This document shows positions 1 to 6,863 of a DNA stretch of 7,811 bases, piece after piece. Position 1 is the first letter of the stretch. Each line of letters begins with the position of its first letter. The DNA is from Clostridia bacterium (GTDB lineage: Bacteria; Bacillota; Clostridia; SK-Y3; JACMMQ01): contig JACMMQ010000311.1 of NCBI GenBank assembly GCA_014378955.1, positions 1-7,811 of the forward strand, in the 5' to 3' direction. The notes under the pieces were generated by a model. The model searched no databases. It was not told the DNA's origin and saw only the letters and a list, made by a program, of their open reading frames with translations. The translations under genes and the position numbers were made by a program.

Positions 1-67
1 AGTTACAAAAGATGTTGAAATATAGCGCAGGATGTCAATGTACAGTAAATGGTAAGTGGATGTTGGA

Positions 68-97
68 TTGAGGAAACGGTGTGTGAAGCAGTATACT
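68..97 (+). promoter_or_regulatory. Candidate promoter for the small-gene block
   Basis: TTGAGG at 68-73 and TATACT at 92-97 are separated by 18 bases and resemble sigma-A boxes (-35 4/6, -10 5/6). Transcription would begin near 104, giving a leader of about 38 bases before the TTG start at 142. If real, it excludes the upstream ATG at 49 as the start of the first gene. Read by eye only. Confidence 0.35.
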
Positions 98-126
98 TAG
101 CACAGATGATAAAAAAGTTGTGTAAG

Positions 127-134
127 AAGGAGGG
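127..134 (+). promoter_or_regulatory. Ribosome binding site deciding a TTG start
   Basis: AAGGAGGG is a near-perfect Shine-Dalgarno sequence ending 7 bases before TTG at 142. The ATG at 49 in the same frame has no comparable site, and the 31 residues it would add do not look like part of an XRE domain. Confidence 0.7.
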
Positions 135-141
135 AATAATA

Positions 142-339
142 TTGAATTTACGTGAAATAAGGATGCAAAAGCGCATGACGCAAAGGGTGTTGGCAAGACG
201 GGCTTCTGTTACGCAGGCTTATATTAGTCAAATAGAAAATAACATTAAACAAAACGTTGGGGTCATTGTATTAAAGCGAATAGCAAGCGCATTGGGTGTA
301 GACGCGGCAATGCTGATGATGGATAACACACTGGCATAA
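142..339 (+). CDS. XRE/Cro-CI family helix-turn-helix regulator
   Basis: This is a 65-aa protein that is essentially a single XRE (HTH_3) DNA-binding domain. It opens with the typical LREIRMQKRMTQ segment. The helix-turn-helix spans about residues 14-32 and ends in the hallmark YISQIEN at 27-33. The last helices carry LKRIASALGV, the usual end of this fold. There is no dimerisation or effector domain, so it is a minimal Cro/CI-like regulator, probably of the phage-type genes around it. The TTG start at 142 is preferred because a strong AAGGAGGG lies 7 bases upstream; a longer reading from ATG 49 would add 31 unrelated residues. The operator is unknown. The family call is secure, but a role as prophage repressor is inferred from neighbours only. 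Confidence 0.85.
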   Translation: MNLREIRMQKRMTQRVLARRASVTQAYISQIENNIKQNVGVIVLKRIASALGVDAAMLMMDNTLA

Positions 340-359
340 TACGGGGGAAGGGTAACAGT

Positions 360-548
360 ATGGATCAATTTATAAACGGCTATAGAGACCCGCAGGATGT
401 AAAGCACATAAGTATTTGTATGGTGTGCCGAACCGAAATATACCCACGAGAGCTTATTTACCGCATGCGAGGTGGCTTGCTTCACGAGGAATGCTTGCTG
501 GCATATGCACAATGGTACTTTAAAACGGCATTTGAAAAAGCAAATTAA
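360..548 (+). CDS. Small CxxC/HxxC putative zinc-binding protein
   Basis: This is a 62-aa protein I cannot assign to a named family. It has C20-x2-C23, followed 18 residues later by H42-x2-C45 in LLHEECLLAY, a spacing compatible with one four-ligand zinc site (a treble-clef or zinc-ribbon-like knuckle). The segment after it (46-59) is aromatic-rich and probably helical. The ATG is preceded by GGGGGAAGGG at 343-352 with a 7-base gap, and the gene sits 20 bases after the XRE gene. Small zinc-finger-like proteins of this kind are common between the repressor and late regulator of Clostridia phages, where they may act as transcription or anti-host factors. No specific function is claimed. Metal binding is inferred from cysteine and histidine spacing. 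Confidence 0.75.
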   Translation: MDQFINGYRDPQDVKHISICMVCRTEIYPRELIYRMRGGLLHEECLLAYAQWYFKTAFEKAN

Positions 549-566
549 AATGGGGGAGAGATAAAT

Positions 567-911
567 ATGGAAAAAGTAAAACGTATTTCAGAGCAAGGAA
601 TGATGACGCTGGTAGGTCATTTTGGACTGCACCGCAAGGGCGTGCGTCGCATGGCAAAAGCCTTATCAATGAGCGAAAAAAATGTATGGAGTGTATTGGT
701 AGAATATGGTTTGATGAGCGCACAGGATGTACATAAAAACAAACAAAAAAAGATTACGGTGCCTGAAAACACCTCCAAAAAGCTAGCGGATTTGTCCCCG
801 TGCCATGGCTGTATATGGGGGGAACGTTTGGGGGATAGTAAATTTTATTGTATGTTTGGGCATTGTGTAAAAAACACTTTGAAGGGGGTGTCTTATGTCA
901 AACATGAATAA
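567..911 (+). CDS. HTH plus four-cysteine phage-type protein, function unknown
   Basis: This 114-aa protein appears to have two parts. Residues about 10-50 hold a likely helix-turn-helix (MAKALSMSEKNVWSVLVEYG at 29-48), with the A-x2-L-x2-S-x3-V pattern of replication or recombination HTHs. A lysine-rich linker follows (57-62, 71-72). The C-terminal part carries C79-x2-C82-x12-C95-x4-C100, including CHGCIWG, consistent with a zinc or metal knuckle. The start is ATG 567 with GGGGGAGAG at 552-560, 6 bases upstream. Its last 17 bases overlap the next gene, whose ribosome binding site lies inside this one, suggesting translational coupling. It is probably a DNA-binding accessory regulator of a phage. 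I do not recognise a named family. Confidence 0.75.
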   Translation: MEKVKRISEQGMMTLVGHFGLHRKGVRRMAKALSMSEKNVWSVLVEYGLMSAQDVHKNKQKKITVPENTSKKLADLSPCHGCIWGERLGDSKFYCMFGHCVKNTLKGVSYVKHE

Positions 912-1359
912 TATATCGCAACAATACTTGAAAAAGACAGAACAACTCTTGTATTTATATCCTAAGCTCAAGCTCAATATTAAACAAAGCAAAAAAGAAA
1001 TTGCACTACTTAAGAAAGGCCTGTTGCAACCACCAGAGCGTTCAAAGTCAGTGGTGTTTTATGCACAAAGCGCATCGAAGGTATGCCGTGATGACGTGCG
1101 AGAACGCTATATTTTAGGAAGAGAGGCAACACTTCACAAAACACTGTTTGACGTTATCCGCATTGAGGAGGCACTACAGCTGACAAACGGTCATCGTGGG
1201 CATCCGATGCTTGCACTAAAATATTTCAAGCAAGAGGGCTATTTACCAGACGAGGACGTGATGGAACGGCTCAATATAAGTCGATCAACCTATTATCGTT
1301 GGCGCATTGAAATATTGAGCATAATTTCGCAAATGCTGTTTGATGTTTCGGAAAAATAG
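895..1359 (+). CDS. ArpU-like phage late transcriptional regulator
   Basis: This 154-aa protein has a basic, coiled N-terminal half (residues 8-42, rich in K, L and Q). Its C-terminal helix-turn-helix reads DEDVMERLNISRSTYYRWRI at about 120-139, followed by a hydrophobic helix ending in MLFD. The LxISRSTYYR recognition helix and the short C-terminal helix match the ArpU/RinA/DUF1492-type regulators that switch on late packaging and lysis genes in phages of Gram-positive bacteria. It has GAAGGGGG at 881-888 ahead of ATG 895. Expected partners (HNH endonuclease, terminase) are absent downstream, where a separate promoter and pflA begin, so its target may be lost or located elsewhere. The exact family among these related regulators is uncertain. 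Confidence 0.75.
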   Translation: MSNMNNISQQYLKKTEQLLYLYPKLKLNIKQSKKEIALLKKGLLQPPERSKSVVFYAQSASKVCRDDVRERYILGREATLHKTLFDVIRIEEALQLTNGHRGHPMLALKYFKQEGYLPDEDVMERLNISRSTYYRWRIEILSIISQMLFDVSEK

Positions 1360-1378
1360 GTATAATTTTCTATACGTC

Positions 1379-1407
1379 TTGAATGTACAGGCAATTTATC
1401 GTATAAT
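1379..1407 (+). promoter_or_regulatory. pflA promoter (sigma-A type)
   Basis: TTGAAT at 1379-1384 and a perfect TATAAT at 1402-1407 are separated by the optimal 17 bases. Transcription would begin near 1414, leaving a leader of about 41 bases before the TTG start at 1455. The ATG at 1419 would be only about 5 bases into the message and could not have a ribosome binding site. This is the best-formed promoter in the window. Confidence 0.65.
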
Positions 1408-1428
1408 ACATAATAATATTGATAAATT
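1393..1428. repeat. Inverted repeat flanking the pflA -10 box
   Basis: AATTTATC at 1393-1400 and its exact reverse complement GATAAATT at 1421-1428 are separated by 20 bases. The arms bracket the -10 box (1402-1407) and the predicted start of transcription. It could be a repressor operator, or chance in AT-rich sequence. It does not match the redox-regulator boxes I know (Rex TTGTTAA-N4-TTAACAA, FNR TTGAT-N4-ATCAA). Confidence 0.3.
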
Positions 1429-1438
1429 TAGGGCATAT

Positions 1439-1447
1439 AAGGGGGGC
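1439..1447 (+). promoter_or_regulatory. Ribosome binding site deciding the pflA TTG start
   Basis: AAGGGGGGC lies 7 bases before TTG 1455 and is the only Shine-Dalgarno-like sequence near the start of this gene. It places the first residue just before KTITGRIHSVESFGTVDGPG, which lines up with the N-terminus of known PflA proteins. Confidence 0.65.
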
Positions 1448-1454
1448 GTACGCT

Positions 1455-2183
1455 TTGCAAAAAACCATTACAGGCAGGATACATTCTGTTGAGTCGTTTG
1501 GCACAGTGGATGGACCAGGCATACGCTTTGTCATCTTTATGCAGGGCTGCCCCTTGCGTTGTTTGTACTGCCATAACCGTGATACGCACAACCCGAATTT
1601 TGGCATGAAGGTGACGGTGGATGAGTTGATGAGCGATATTTTAGAATATAAAATTCCCATGCGCTTTTCAGACGGTGGTGTCACGGTTTCAGGCGGCGAA
1701 CCTACCTTACAACCAGAATTTGTGACCGAGCTTTTCAAACGTTGTCGTTCTGAGCAAATGCATACCGCTTTAGACACATCGGGTTTTTGTGAGGTGGAAA
1801 AGGTGCAAGAGCTACTCAACTATACTGATTTGGTGATTTTGGATTTGAAGCATGCCGATGAAATCAAGCACAAGCAATTGACAGGCGTTTCGGGGCTTTT
1901 AAATCGCAAGTTTGCAGCGTTTCTTTGTGCAAGAAAAATTCCGGTTTGGTTACGGTATGTTTTAGTGCCAGGGTACACCGACAGCGACGAAGATTTGCAT
2001 GCAGCCGCCTTGTATATCAAGCAATTTGACAACATTCAAAGGGTGGAGGTATTGCCCTATCATGCGTTGGGGGCGTACAAGTGGTCAGAATTTGGTGAAC
2101 AGTACCCATTAGAGGGCGTTTTGCCACCCAACACGGAGCAAATTGAACATGCAAAAAGAATTTTAAATGCAGCATTGCAATAA
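1455..2183 (+). CDS. pflA: Pyruvate formate-lyase activating enzyme (radical SAM)
   Basis: The enzyme uses a [4Fe-4S] cluster and S-adenosylmethionine to install the glycyl radical on pyruvate formate-lyase, which splits pyruvate into acetyl-CoA and formate in anaerobes. From the TTG start it has 242 aa, close to the ~246 of E. coli PflA. Residues 7-24 carry GRIHSVESFGTVDGPGIR, typical of PflA. The cluster motif is C32-x3-C36-x2-C39 in CPLRCLYCHNRD. A VSGGEP motif (78-83) contacts SAM, and WLRYVLVPG plus VLPYHALG match the C-terminal half of the family. There is no ferredoxin-like eight-cysteine insert, arguing against activases of other glycyl-radical enzymes. The promoter at 1379-1407 suggests independent transcription. 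No pflB lies within the window, which is unusual since the pair is normally adjacent. Confidence 0.93.
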   Translation: MQKTITGRIHSVESFGTVDGPGIRFVIFMQGCPLRCLYCHNRDTHNPNFGMKVTVDELMSDILEYKIPMRFSDGGVTVSGGEPTLQPEFVTELFKRCRSEQMHTALDTSGFCEVEKVQELLNYTDLVILDLKHADEIKHKQLTGVSGLLNRKFAAFLCARKIPVWLRYVLVPGYTDSDEDLHAAALYIKQFDNIQRVEVLPYHALGAYKWSEFGEQYPLEGVLPPNTEQIEHAKRILNAALQ

Positions 2184-2203
2184 TGTCATAAAAATGGTAA
2201 AAT
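2175..2203 (+). promoter_or_regulatory. Candidate promoter for the envelope operon
   Basis: TTGCAA at 2175-2180, overlapping the last codons of pflA, and TAAAAT at 2198-2203 are separated by 17 bases. A TG lies one base before the -10 box (extended -10). It would start the murJ-to-DUF4330 operon with a leader of about 55 bases. No terminator is visible between pflA and murJ, so read-through from pflA is also possible. Confidence 0.45.
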
Positions 2204-2266
2204 AATGAAAGTAATGCTTGCTTTTGTAAATTAGCGATGAATTTTGTACTTTTTAGGGGGATTTGA

Positions 2267-3832
2267 GTGAGTGCAGGACAAAAAGCAGTAAAGACCGTTA
2301 GTGTAATGCTCCTACTTGCATTTACAGCAAAGATATTGGGGTTTGTGCGTGAAGTGATGCTGGCAGGCTATTATGGTACTAGCATACAAGCAAATGCTTT
2401 TCAAGCGGCAAGTCAAATTCCGCTTTCTTTTTTTGAAATCAGCTTAGGTGCGGCGATTTCATCCACCTTTATTCCTGTTTTTAATGAATATTTTGAAAAA
2501 AAAGGACGAGAAAAGGCATACGAATTTTCACAAAACTTTATCAGCCTAGTGGCATTGTTGGCGATCGTTATTGCGTTGCTGGGCATGGTATTTGCCTCGC
2601 CACTCATTACACTCATTACAAAAGGCTTGACTGGTCCTTCGCATGATTTGGCGGTTTCACTCATTCGTGTCATGTTCCCCATGATTTGTTTTACAGCGGT
2701 CGCGTTTTCAATGGTGGGTATTTTACAATCACTGGGAGAGTTCAACATTCCTGCCACCATAAGTGTCATGTCCAATGCTGTTGTGATTGTGTATTTTTTA
2801 TTTTTAAACCGTACATTTGGTATATTCGGCTTGGCAATAGCCGTGGTCATAGGTTGGGTTTTACAGCTTTGCGTGCTGTTGCCACCCTTATGGCAACGTG
2901 GCTTTCGTTTTAAAATTAAACTCAATATTTATGATGAGGGCATCAAAAAAGTAGCACGCTTGGCATTACCCGTATTGGTCAGTGCTTCGGCGCTTCAAAT
3001 CAATGGGCTGGTGAATATATTCCTATCCTCCTATTTGAACGATGGAAAAGCTATTTCGGCGATTACCTATGCCAACCGCTTGTATTTGATTATCGCAAGT
3101 GTGTTTACATTGGTGCTTACCAATTATATTTTCCCGGAGCTTTCACGGATGTTTGTAAAGAAAGATACAATTGGCTTGGAAAATGTCATCAATCGTTCAT
3201 TGCGTGCTGTGGTGGTGGTTATTTCGCCCATTATGGTGATTTTTTTGGTTTTGGCAGTGCCTATTATTCGGGTTGCTTATGAACGTTGGGAATTTACCGC
3301 TCAGGACACGGCTCTAACTGCAACGGTGCTGTTTTTTTATGCAATGGGTATGCTAGGGTTTGGCTTGCAAGAGGTACTAAATAAGGCTTTTTATGCCATT
3401 CAAGCATCGACCGTGCCTATGAGAATATCTGTTGTTGGGATTGCTATCAATATCGTATTAAGCATCGTACTTTCGCAATATATGGGCATCGGTGGGCTAG
3501 GCTTAGCCGCCACTATTTCCATTTATTTTATAGCAATTTGCTTAATTTATGCCGCAAAAAAGAGATATAGCAATATTCTCAATGCACAGGTGGTGCGTGC
3601 ATTATTGAAAATGTTCATTGCCGCATTGCTGATGGCGGTTGTCAGTTATTTTAGCTATCTTTTTTGTTTGCCGATGTTGGGTGGCAAACAGCTTGTGTCA
3701 CAAATGCTTATATTAATCGTACCATCAGCTTTAGGTACGACGGTTTATGTCATCGCACTATGGGGTATGCGTGTGGATGAAGTGACGTTTATGTTGCAAT
3801 TGATTCAAAAGAAATTAAGGGGTAAGGAGTGA
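2267..3832 (+). CDS. murJ: MurJ/MVF-family lipid-linked glycan flippase
   Basis: This is a 521-aa polytopic membrane protein of the MOP superfamily, the usual length for MurJ (about 510-520, 14 membrane helices). MurJ moves lipid II across the cytoplasmic membrane for peptidoglycan assembly. Signature segments are ILGFVREVMLAGYYG (23-37), GAAISSTFIPVFNEY (61-75) and YANRLYLI (268-275). R28 and R271 correspond to E. coli cavity residues R24 and R270. K22 sits where E. coli has R18, and N43 where it has the essential D39. The start is GTG 2267 with AGGGGG at 2255-2260; the stop is 6 bases before the next gene. Downstream genes are a ligase/polymerase and a glycosyltransferase, so its cargo could be another undecaprenyl-linked glycan. 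Family certain; substrate inferred. Confidence 0.85.
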   Translation: MSAGQKAVKTVSVMLLLAFTAKILGFVREVMLAGYYGTSIQANAFQAASQIPLSFFEISLGAAISSTFIPVFNEYFEKKGREKAYEFSQNFISLVALLAIVIALLGMVFASPLITLITKGLTGPSHDLAVSLIRVMFPMICFTAVAFSMVGILQSLGEFNIPATISVMSNAVVIVYFLFLNRTFGIFGLAIAVVIGWVLQLCVLLPPLWQRGFRFKIKLNIYDEGIKKVARLALPVLVSASALQINGLVNIFLSSYLNDGKAISAITYANRLYLIIASVFTLVLTNYIFPELSRMFVKKDTIGLENVINRSLRAVVVVISPIMVIFLVLAVPIIRVAYERWEFTAQDTALTATVLFFYAMGMLGFGLQEVLNKAFYAIQASTVPMRISVVGIAINIVLSIVLSQYMGIGGLGLAATISIYFIAICLIYAAKKRYSNILNAQVVRALLKMFIAALLMAVVSYFSYLFCLPMLGGKQLVSQMLILIVPSALGTTVYVIALWGMRVDEVTFMLQLIQKKLRGKE

Positions 3833-3838
3833 GGTTGA

Positions 3839-5740
3839 ATGCAGGACAGTATCATGCTCCATTGGATATGGCTTTTTATCACTAGAACTATGTCATTTTA
3901 TAAAAATAGCTGGCTTAATCGTGTGTTGTTGTGGGTTTTGACGCCTATAGTAAAGGCGTGGGACGAAAGTGCGTTTGCGCGCCTTTTATTTCATAAACCA
4001 CATGTAGACAATGGCGAACAGCAAAGCATTTTTTGGCGGCTTTTAATGGTTGAAAGAGTTGTTTTAAAAAGCTTTGCAAGCCGTTTAGGGCAACCGATTA
4101 GAAAAAAGATACAAAAAAGTGTAATTTTTAGTTTTGTAAAGTCAATGTTTGACAATGCATTCTTTATACCGTTGTCTGTTTATGGCAGTATGCTTGTTGC
4201 AGCTGCGTGTACAGCAATTGTATTTGCGCTATTACAGCACACCATGCTCGGTAAAATGTTTGTGGTCAAAATACTTGTGCTCATCATTGGCTGGGCAATG
4301 ACCTTTTTGCACAAGTCATTTGCTTATTATTGGCGCAATAGCAAGCTTGACCGATGGCTTAGAAAAGCATGGGAATCAGATGCGTTTTTTGCCGCACAAA
4401 CCAATACGTTGCCCTATCGCATGCGTATGATTGCAACGGTCTTGGGCATACTGCTGGTTATTTTGATGAAAATTGTATCATTTAAAATTGCTTTATTAAT
4501 CTTAGGTGGCGTTTTTTTTATAATACTTATGATATGGCAACCGATGGTAGGGGTAGCACTCGTCACGATGCTCACGCCTTTCGCACCTACGATGGCGGTT
4601 GCAGGGCTTATTGTACTGACTTATATCGGCTTACTCATGCGTTACTTGTTGCATGTGCGAGAGAAGTTCATATTTGATAGCCTTGGCATTTGGATTGCGG
4701 TTTTTATGGGCATTTATTTGTTCAATGCATTTACATCCTACGAAATGGTCAGTAGTTTAAAAATTGCACTGATGGTTTCTGCCATGATGTCCTATTACTT
4801 TTTATTATATAACCTTATTGATAGTAAAAAACAGTTTAAATTGCAAATTAATTTATTTTTAACCGCTGGCTTTGCAGTTGCACTGTACGGAATTTTTCAG
4901 CATTTCTCGGGCAATGCCGCAAACGCATGGATTGACAAATCTATGTTTTCTGATATATCAGGGCGTGTGAGTGCAACCTTTGCGAACCCCAATGTGCTGG
5001 GTGAATATCTCATATTACTCATTCCAATTGCGTTCGTTTGGACCATTACACGAAAAAATATTGTAGCAAAATGGTTCTTTGGTTTAAACACTTTTGCGCT
5101 AAGCTTATGCATGGTGTTCACCTATTCACGTGGCTGTTGGTTAGGGCTTTTATTAGCGGTCGCTGTGTTCATTTTATTTTATGATAGAAGGTACATTTTG
5201 GGGTGTATGTTAGCAGGTGCTGTGAGTATCGTTTTCTTACCGCAAAATGTCATCAACCGCTTTGCGAGCATCGGCAACCTAGCGGACTCATCGTCCTCCT
5301 ATCGTGTATCTATTTGGGTAGGAACGATGAAATTATTAGATCAATTTTGGTTTTGTGGCATCGGACCGGGGATTGATGCATTCAACCGTGTATATCCGAA
5401 CTTTTCTCATTCCGCAGTAACCGCACCACATGCACACAGTTTGTATTTTGTTGTGCTCACCGAGATGGGACTCGCAGGAATTGTGTCTTTGGTTGTTATC
5501 ATGTGGGTATTCTTTCAACGGTCAACCAGCTCTTTGGCATTGACCAAGGACAGGACAGCACGTCTTTTGAATATAGCAATTATCGCCGCAATGACGGGCT
5601 TCTTTTTTCAAGGCTTTTTCGATTATGTATGGTACAACTACCGTGTGGTTACAATTTTTTGGGGCGTACTTGCGTTTGCAATGATTAACCGCAAGCTTGT
5701 GATCAAGGAAATGGGGGAGAACACGTGGAAGGACAATTGA
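3839..5740 (+). CDS. O-antigen ligase/polymerase family membrane protein
   Basis: This 633-aa integral membrane protein carries a Wzy_C (O-antigen ligase/polymerase) core, a family that transfers or polymerises undecaprenyl-diphosphate-linked glycans on the outer face of the membrane. About a dozen membrane segments run from residue 108 to 616. Family landmarks are GRVSATFANPNVLGEY (375-390), FTYSRGCWLG (427-436), SYRVSIWVG (487-495) and a large outer loop with GIGPG (507-511) and PHAHS (530-534). R431, R489 and H531/H533 are likely equivalents of the arginines and histidine needed by WaaL. The first ~105 residues are an extra amphipathic, basic region not typical of the family. ATG 3839 follows AAGGAG at 3824-3829. 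The gene overlaps the glycosyltransferase by 16 bases. Ligase versus polymerase cannot be decided. Confidence 0.85.
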   Translation: MQDSIMLHWIWLFITRTMSFYKNSWLNRVLLWVLTPIVKAWDESAFARLLFHKPHVDNGEQQSIFWRLLMVERVVLKSFASRLGQPIRKKIQKSVIFSFVKSMFDNAFFIPLSVYGSMLVAAACTAIVFALLQHTMLGKMFVVKILVLIIGWAMTFLHKSFAYYWRNSKLDRWLRKAWESDAFFAAQTNTLPYRMRMIATVLGILLVILMKIVSFKIALLILGGVFFIILMIWQPMVGVALVTMLTPFAPTMAVAGLIVLTYIGLLMRYLLHVREKFIFDSLGIWIAVFMGIYLFNAFTSYEMVSSLKIALMVSAMMSYYFLLYNLIDSKKQFKLQINLFLTAGFAVALYGIFQHFSGNAANAWIDKSMFSDISGRVSATFANPNVLGEYLILLIPIAFVWTITRKNIVAKWFFGLNTFALSLCMVFTYSRGCWLGLLLAVAVFILFYDRRYILGCMLAGAVSIVFLPQNVINRFASIGNLADSSSSYRVSIWVGTMKLLDQFWFCGIGPGIDAFNRVYPNFSHSAVTAPHAHSLYFVVLTEMGLAGIVSLVVIMWVFFQRSTSSLALTKDRTARLLNIAIIAAMTGFFFQGFFDYVWYNYRVVTIFWGVLAFAMINRKLVIKEMGENTWKDN

Positions 5741-6858
5741 TAAAGGTCATCCATGTCATCAGCGATACCAATATCGGTGGCGCTGGGAAATGTGTTCTGA
5801 CCTATCTAGAAAATTTTGACCGAGATAAATTTTCAGTGAGCGTGGTCTTTCCCAAGGGGAGCGCATTAAAGCCAGCGGTTGAGATGTTAAAGGTTGGCTT
5901 TTTTGAAGTAGAGGGTATGGCAGACCGCTCGATGGATATTGCTTGCATCATGGCGTTATGGCGCTATTTCAAAAAAGAAAAGCCGGACATTGTACATACG
6001 CACGCAAGTGTTTCAGCACGTATTGCGGCACGCCTAGCAGGCGTTCCAGCAGTGCTTTATACCAGACATTGTGTGTATGCACCCAAACGCATCTTTACGA
6101 CGTGGTGGGGAGGCATGGCAAATAGCTTGTTGACGCGTTTGCTTTGTACCCATATCATTGCAGTGGCAGATGCGGCAAAAGAAAATATTGTACGTGAGGG
6201 TGTGCCAGAAAAGCTGATCACCGTGGTGCAAAATGGCGTACAGCCTTTGGTGGCAATGCCCAGTGCGGATATTCCAAAGGTGAAAAAGCAGTTTGGTATC
6301 CGCGACGGTGATTTTGTCACAGCGCTGGTTGCTCGAGTTGAAGAAGTAAAGGGGCACATGACATACATCCAAGCGGCAAAAATATTAAAAGACCGTCATA
6401 TCCCCATCAAGTGTCTAATTGTAGGCACTGGCAAAATGGAGAATGGCTTACGCAAAATGGTAGTAGACTTACAGCTTGAGGACACCGTTATTTTTGCAGG
6501 ATTTCTAAAGGATGTATCGCCCATTATGAATATGATGGACGTACAAATCAATGCTTCATTTGGTACAGAGGCGACGAGCCTATCACTACTAGAAGGCATG
6601 AGCTTAGGAAAACCAGCGGTTGCAACGGATTTTGGGGGCAACCCTGGCGTGATTGAAAATGGACAAAACGGTCTGCTAGTGCCCGTTAAAAATGCACAAG
6701 CGATGGCGGATGCGATCGAATCTATTTATGTGGATAATAAGCGACTGCAATACCTAATCGCACGCAGCCGAGAAATATTTGAAACGAAATTCACCGCAAG
6801 GCATATGGCAAGAAATATTGAAAACGTATATGACAGCTTGAAAAAAGGGAGGGGTTAG
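5725..6858 (+). CDS. GT4-family glycosyltransferase
   Basis: This 377-aa GT-B fold enzyme probably adds a sugar from a nucleotide donor to a membrane-linked glycan at the cytoplasmic face. The N-terminal acceptor domain opens VIHVISDTNIGGAGKCVLTY (8-27) with the glycine-rich loop, and has PDIVHTHAS at 87-95. The C-terminal donor domain begins near 195 with LVARVEEVKGH (201-211), where R204 and K209 are the expected donor-phosphate contacts. It contains the E-x7-E motif (E282, E290) and DFGGNPGVIENGQNG (302-316), all typical of GT4. The start is GTG 5725, inside the end of the ligase gene, with GGGGGAGA at 5713-5720; TTG 5737 is an alternative that is too far from this site. The 16-base overlap implies coupling. 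Donor and acceptor sugars cannot be predicted. Confidence 0.9.
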   Translation: MEGQLIKVIHVISDTNIGGAGKCVLTYLENFDRDKFSVSVVFPKGSALKPAVEMLKVGFFEVEGMADRSMDIACIMALWRYFKKEKPDIVHTHASVSARIAARLAGVPAVLYTRHCVYAPKRIFTTWWGGMANSLLTRLLCTHIIAVADAAKENIVREGVPEKLITVVQNGVQPLVAMPSADIPKVKKQFGIRDGDFVTALVARVEEVKGHMTYIQAAKILKDRHIPIKCLIVGTGKMENGLRKMVVDLQLEDTVIFAGFLKDVSPIMNMMDVQINASFGTEATSLSLLEGMSLGKPAVATDFGGNPGVIENGQNGLLVPVKNAQAMADAIESIYVDNKRLQYLIARSREIFETKFTARHMARNIENVYDSLKKGRG

Positions 6859-6863
6859 CAAAT

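Larger units (their letters stand above)
1..1359 (+). mobile_element. Probable prophage-remnant regulatory block
   Basis: Four short same-strand genes are packed together: XRE-type HTH, CxxC/HxxC mini-protein, HTH plus four-cysteine protein, and ArpU-like regulator. Gaps are 20 and 18 bases, and the last pair overlaps by 17. This order resembles early or late-control regions of Clostridia prophages, where an ArpU-type regulator commonly precedes HNH, terminase and portal genes. None of those follow; a housekeeping promoter and pflA begin directly after. No integrase, att repeat or structural gene is visible, and the left boundary lies outside the window. Calling it a remnant is inference. It could be the right end of a larger element that extends leftward. 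Confidence 0.5.

Noticed and set aside
3..71. Open frame running in from the left edge and ending at TGA 69-71, possibly the tail of an upstream gene
   Set aside because: Only 22 codons are visible, with no recognisable motif, and two other frames close early. It is too little to support a partial gene.
49..141. N-terminal extension of the XRE protein from ATG 49
   Set aside because: There is no ribosome binding site at ATG 49, the added residues do not resemble an XRE domain, and a likely promoter lies inside this stretch.
1340..1366. TTGATG and TATAAT (1361-1366) as an additional promoter
   Set aside because: The spacer is 15 bases, and a much better promoter with a 17-base spacer lies just downstream.
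1360..1375. GTATA/TATAC inverted repeat just after the ArpU-like gene, as a terminator
   Set aside because: The stem is only 5 AT-rich base pairs and no T-run follows.
1370..1819. 149-codon minus-strand open frame across the start of pflA
   Set aside because: It is antisense to a clear radical-SAM gene, has no domain or ribosome binding site, and is a shadow of the + strand gene.
2218..2250. TTGCTT with TGTACT as an alternative murJ promoter
   Set aside because: The spacing is 21 bases and the -10 match is poor; the 2175-2203 candidate is better.
2413..2925. 170-codon minus-strand open frame within murJ
   Set aside because: It lies fully inside a well-conserved flippase gene on the opposite strand, and its translation is low-complexity with no family features.
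6034..6372. Two overlapping minus-strand open frames inside the glycosyltransferase gene
   Set aside because: Both are antisense to conserved GT4 coding sequence, overlap each other in different frames and show no recognisable protein features.
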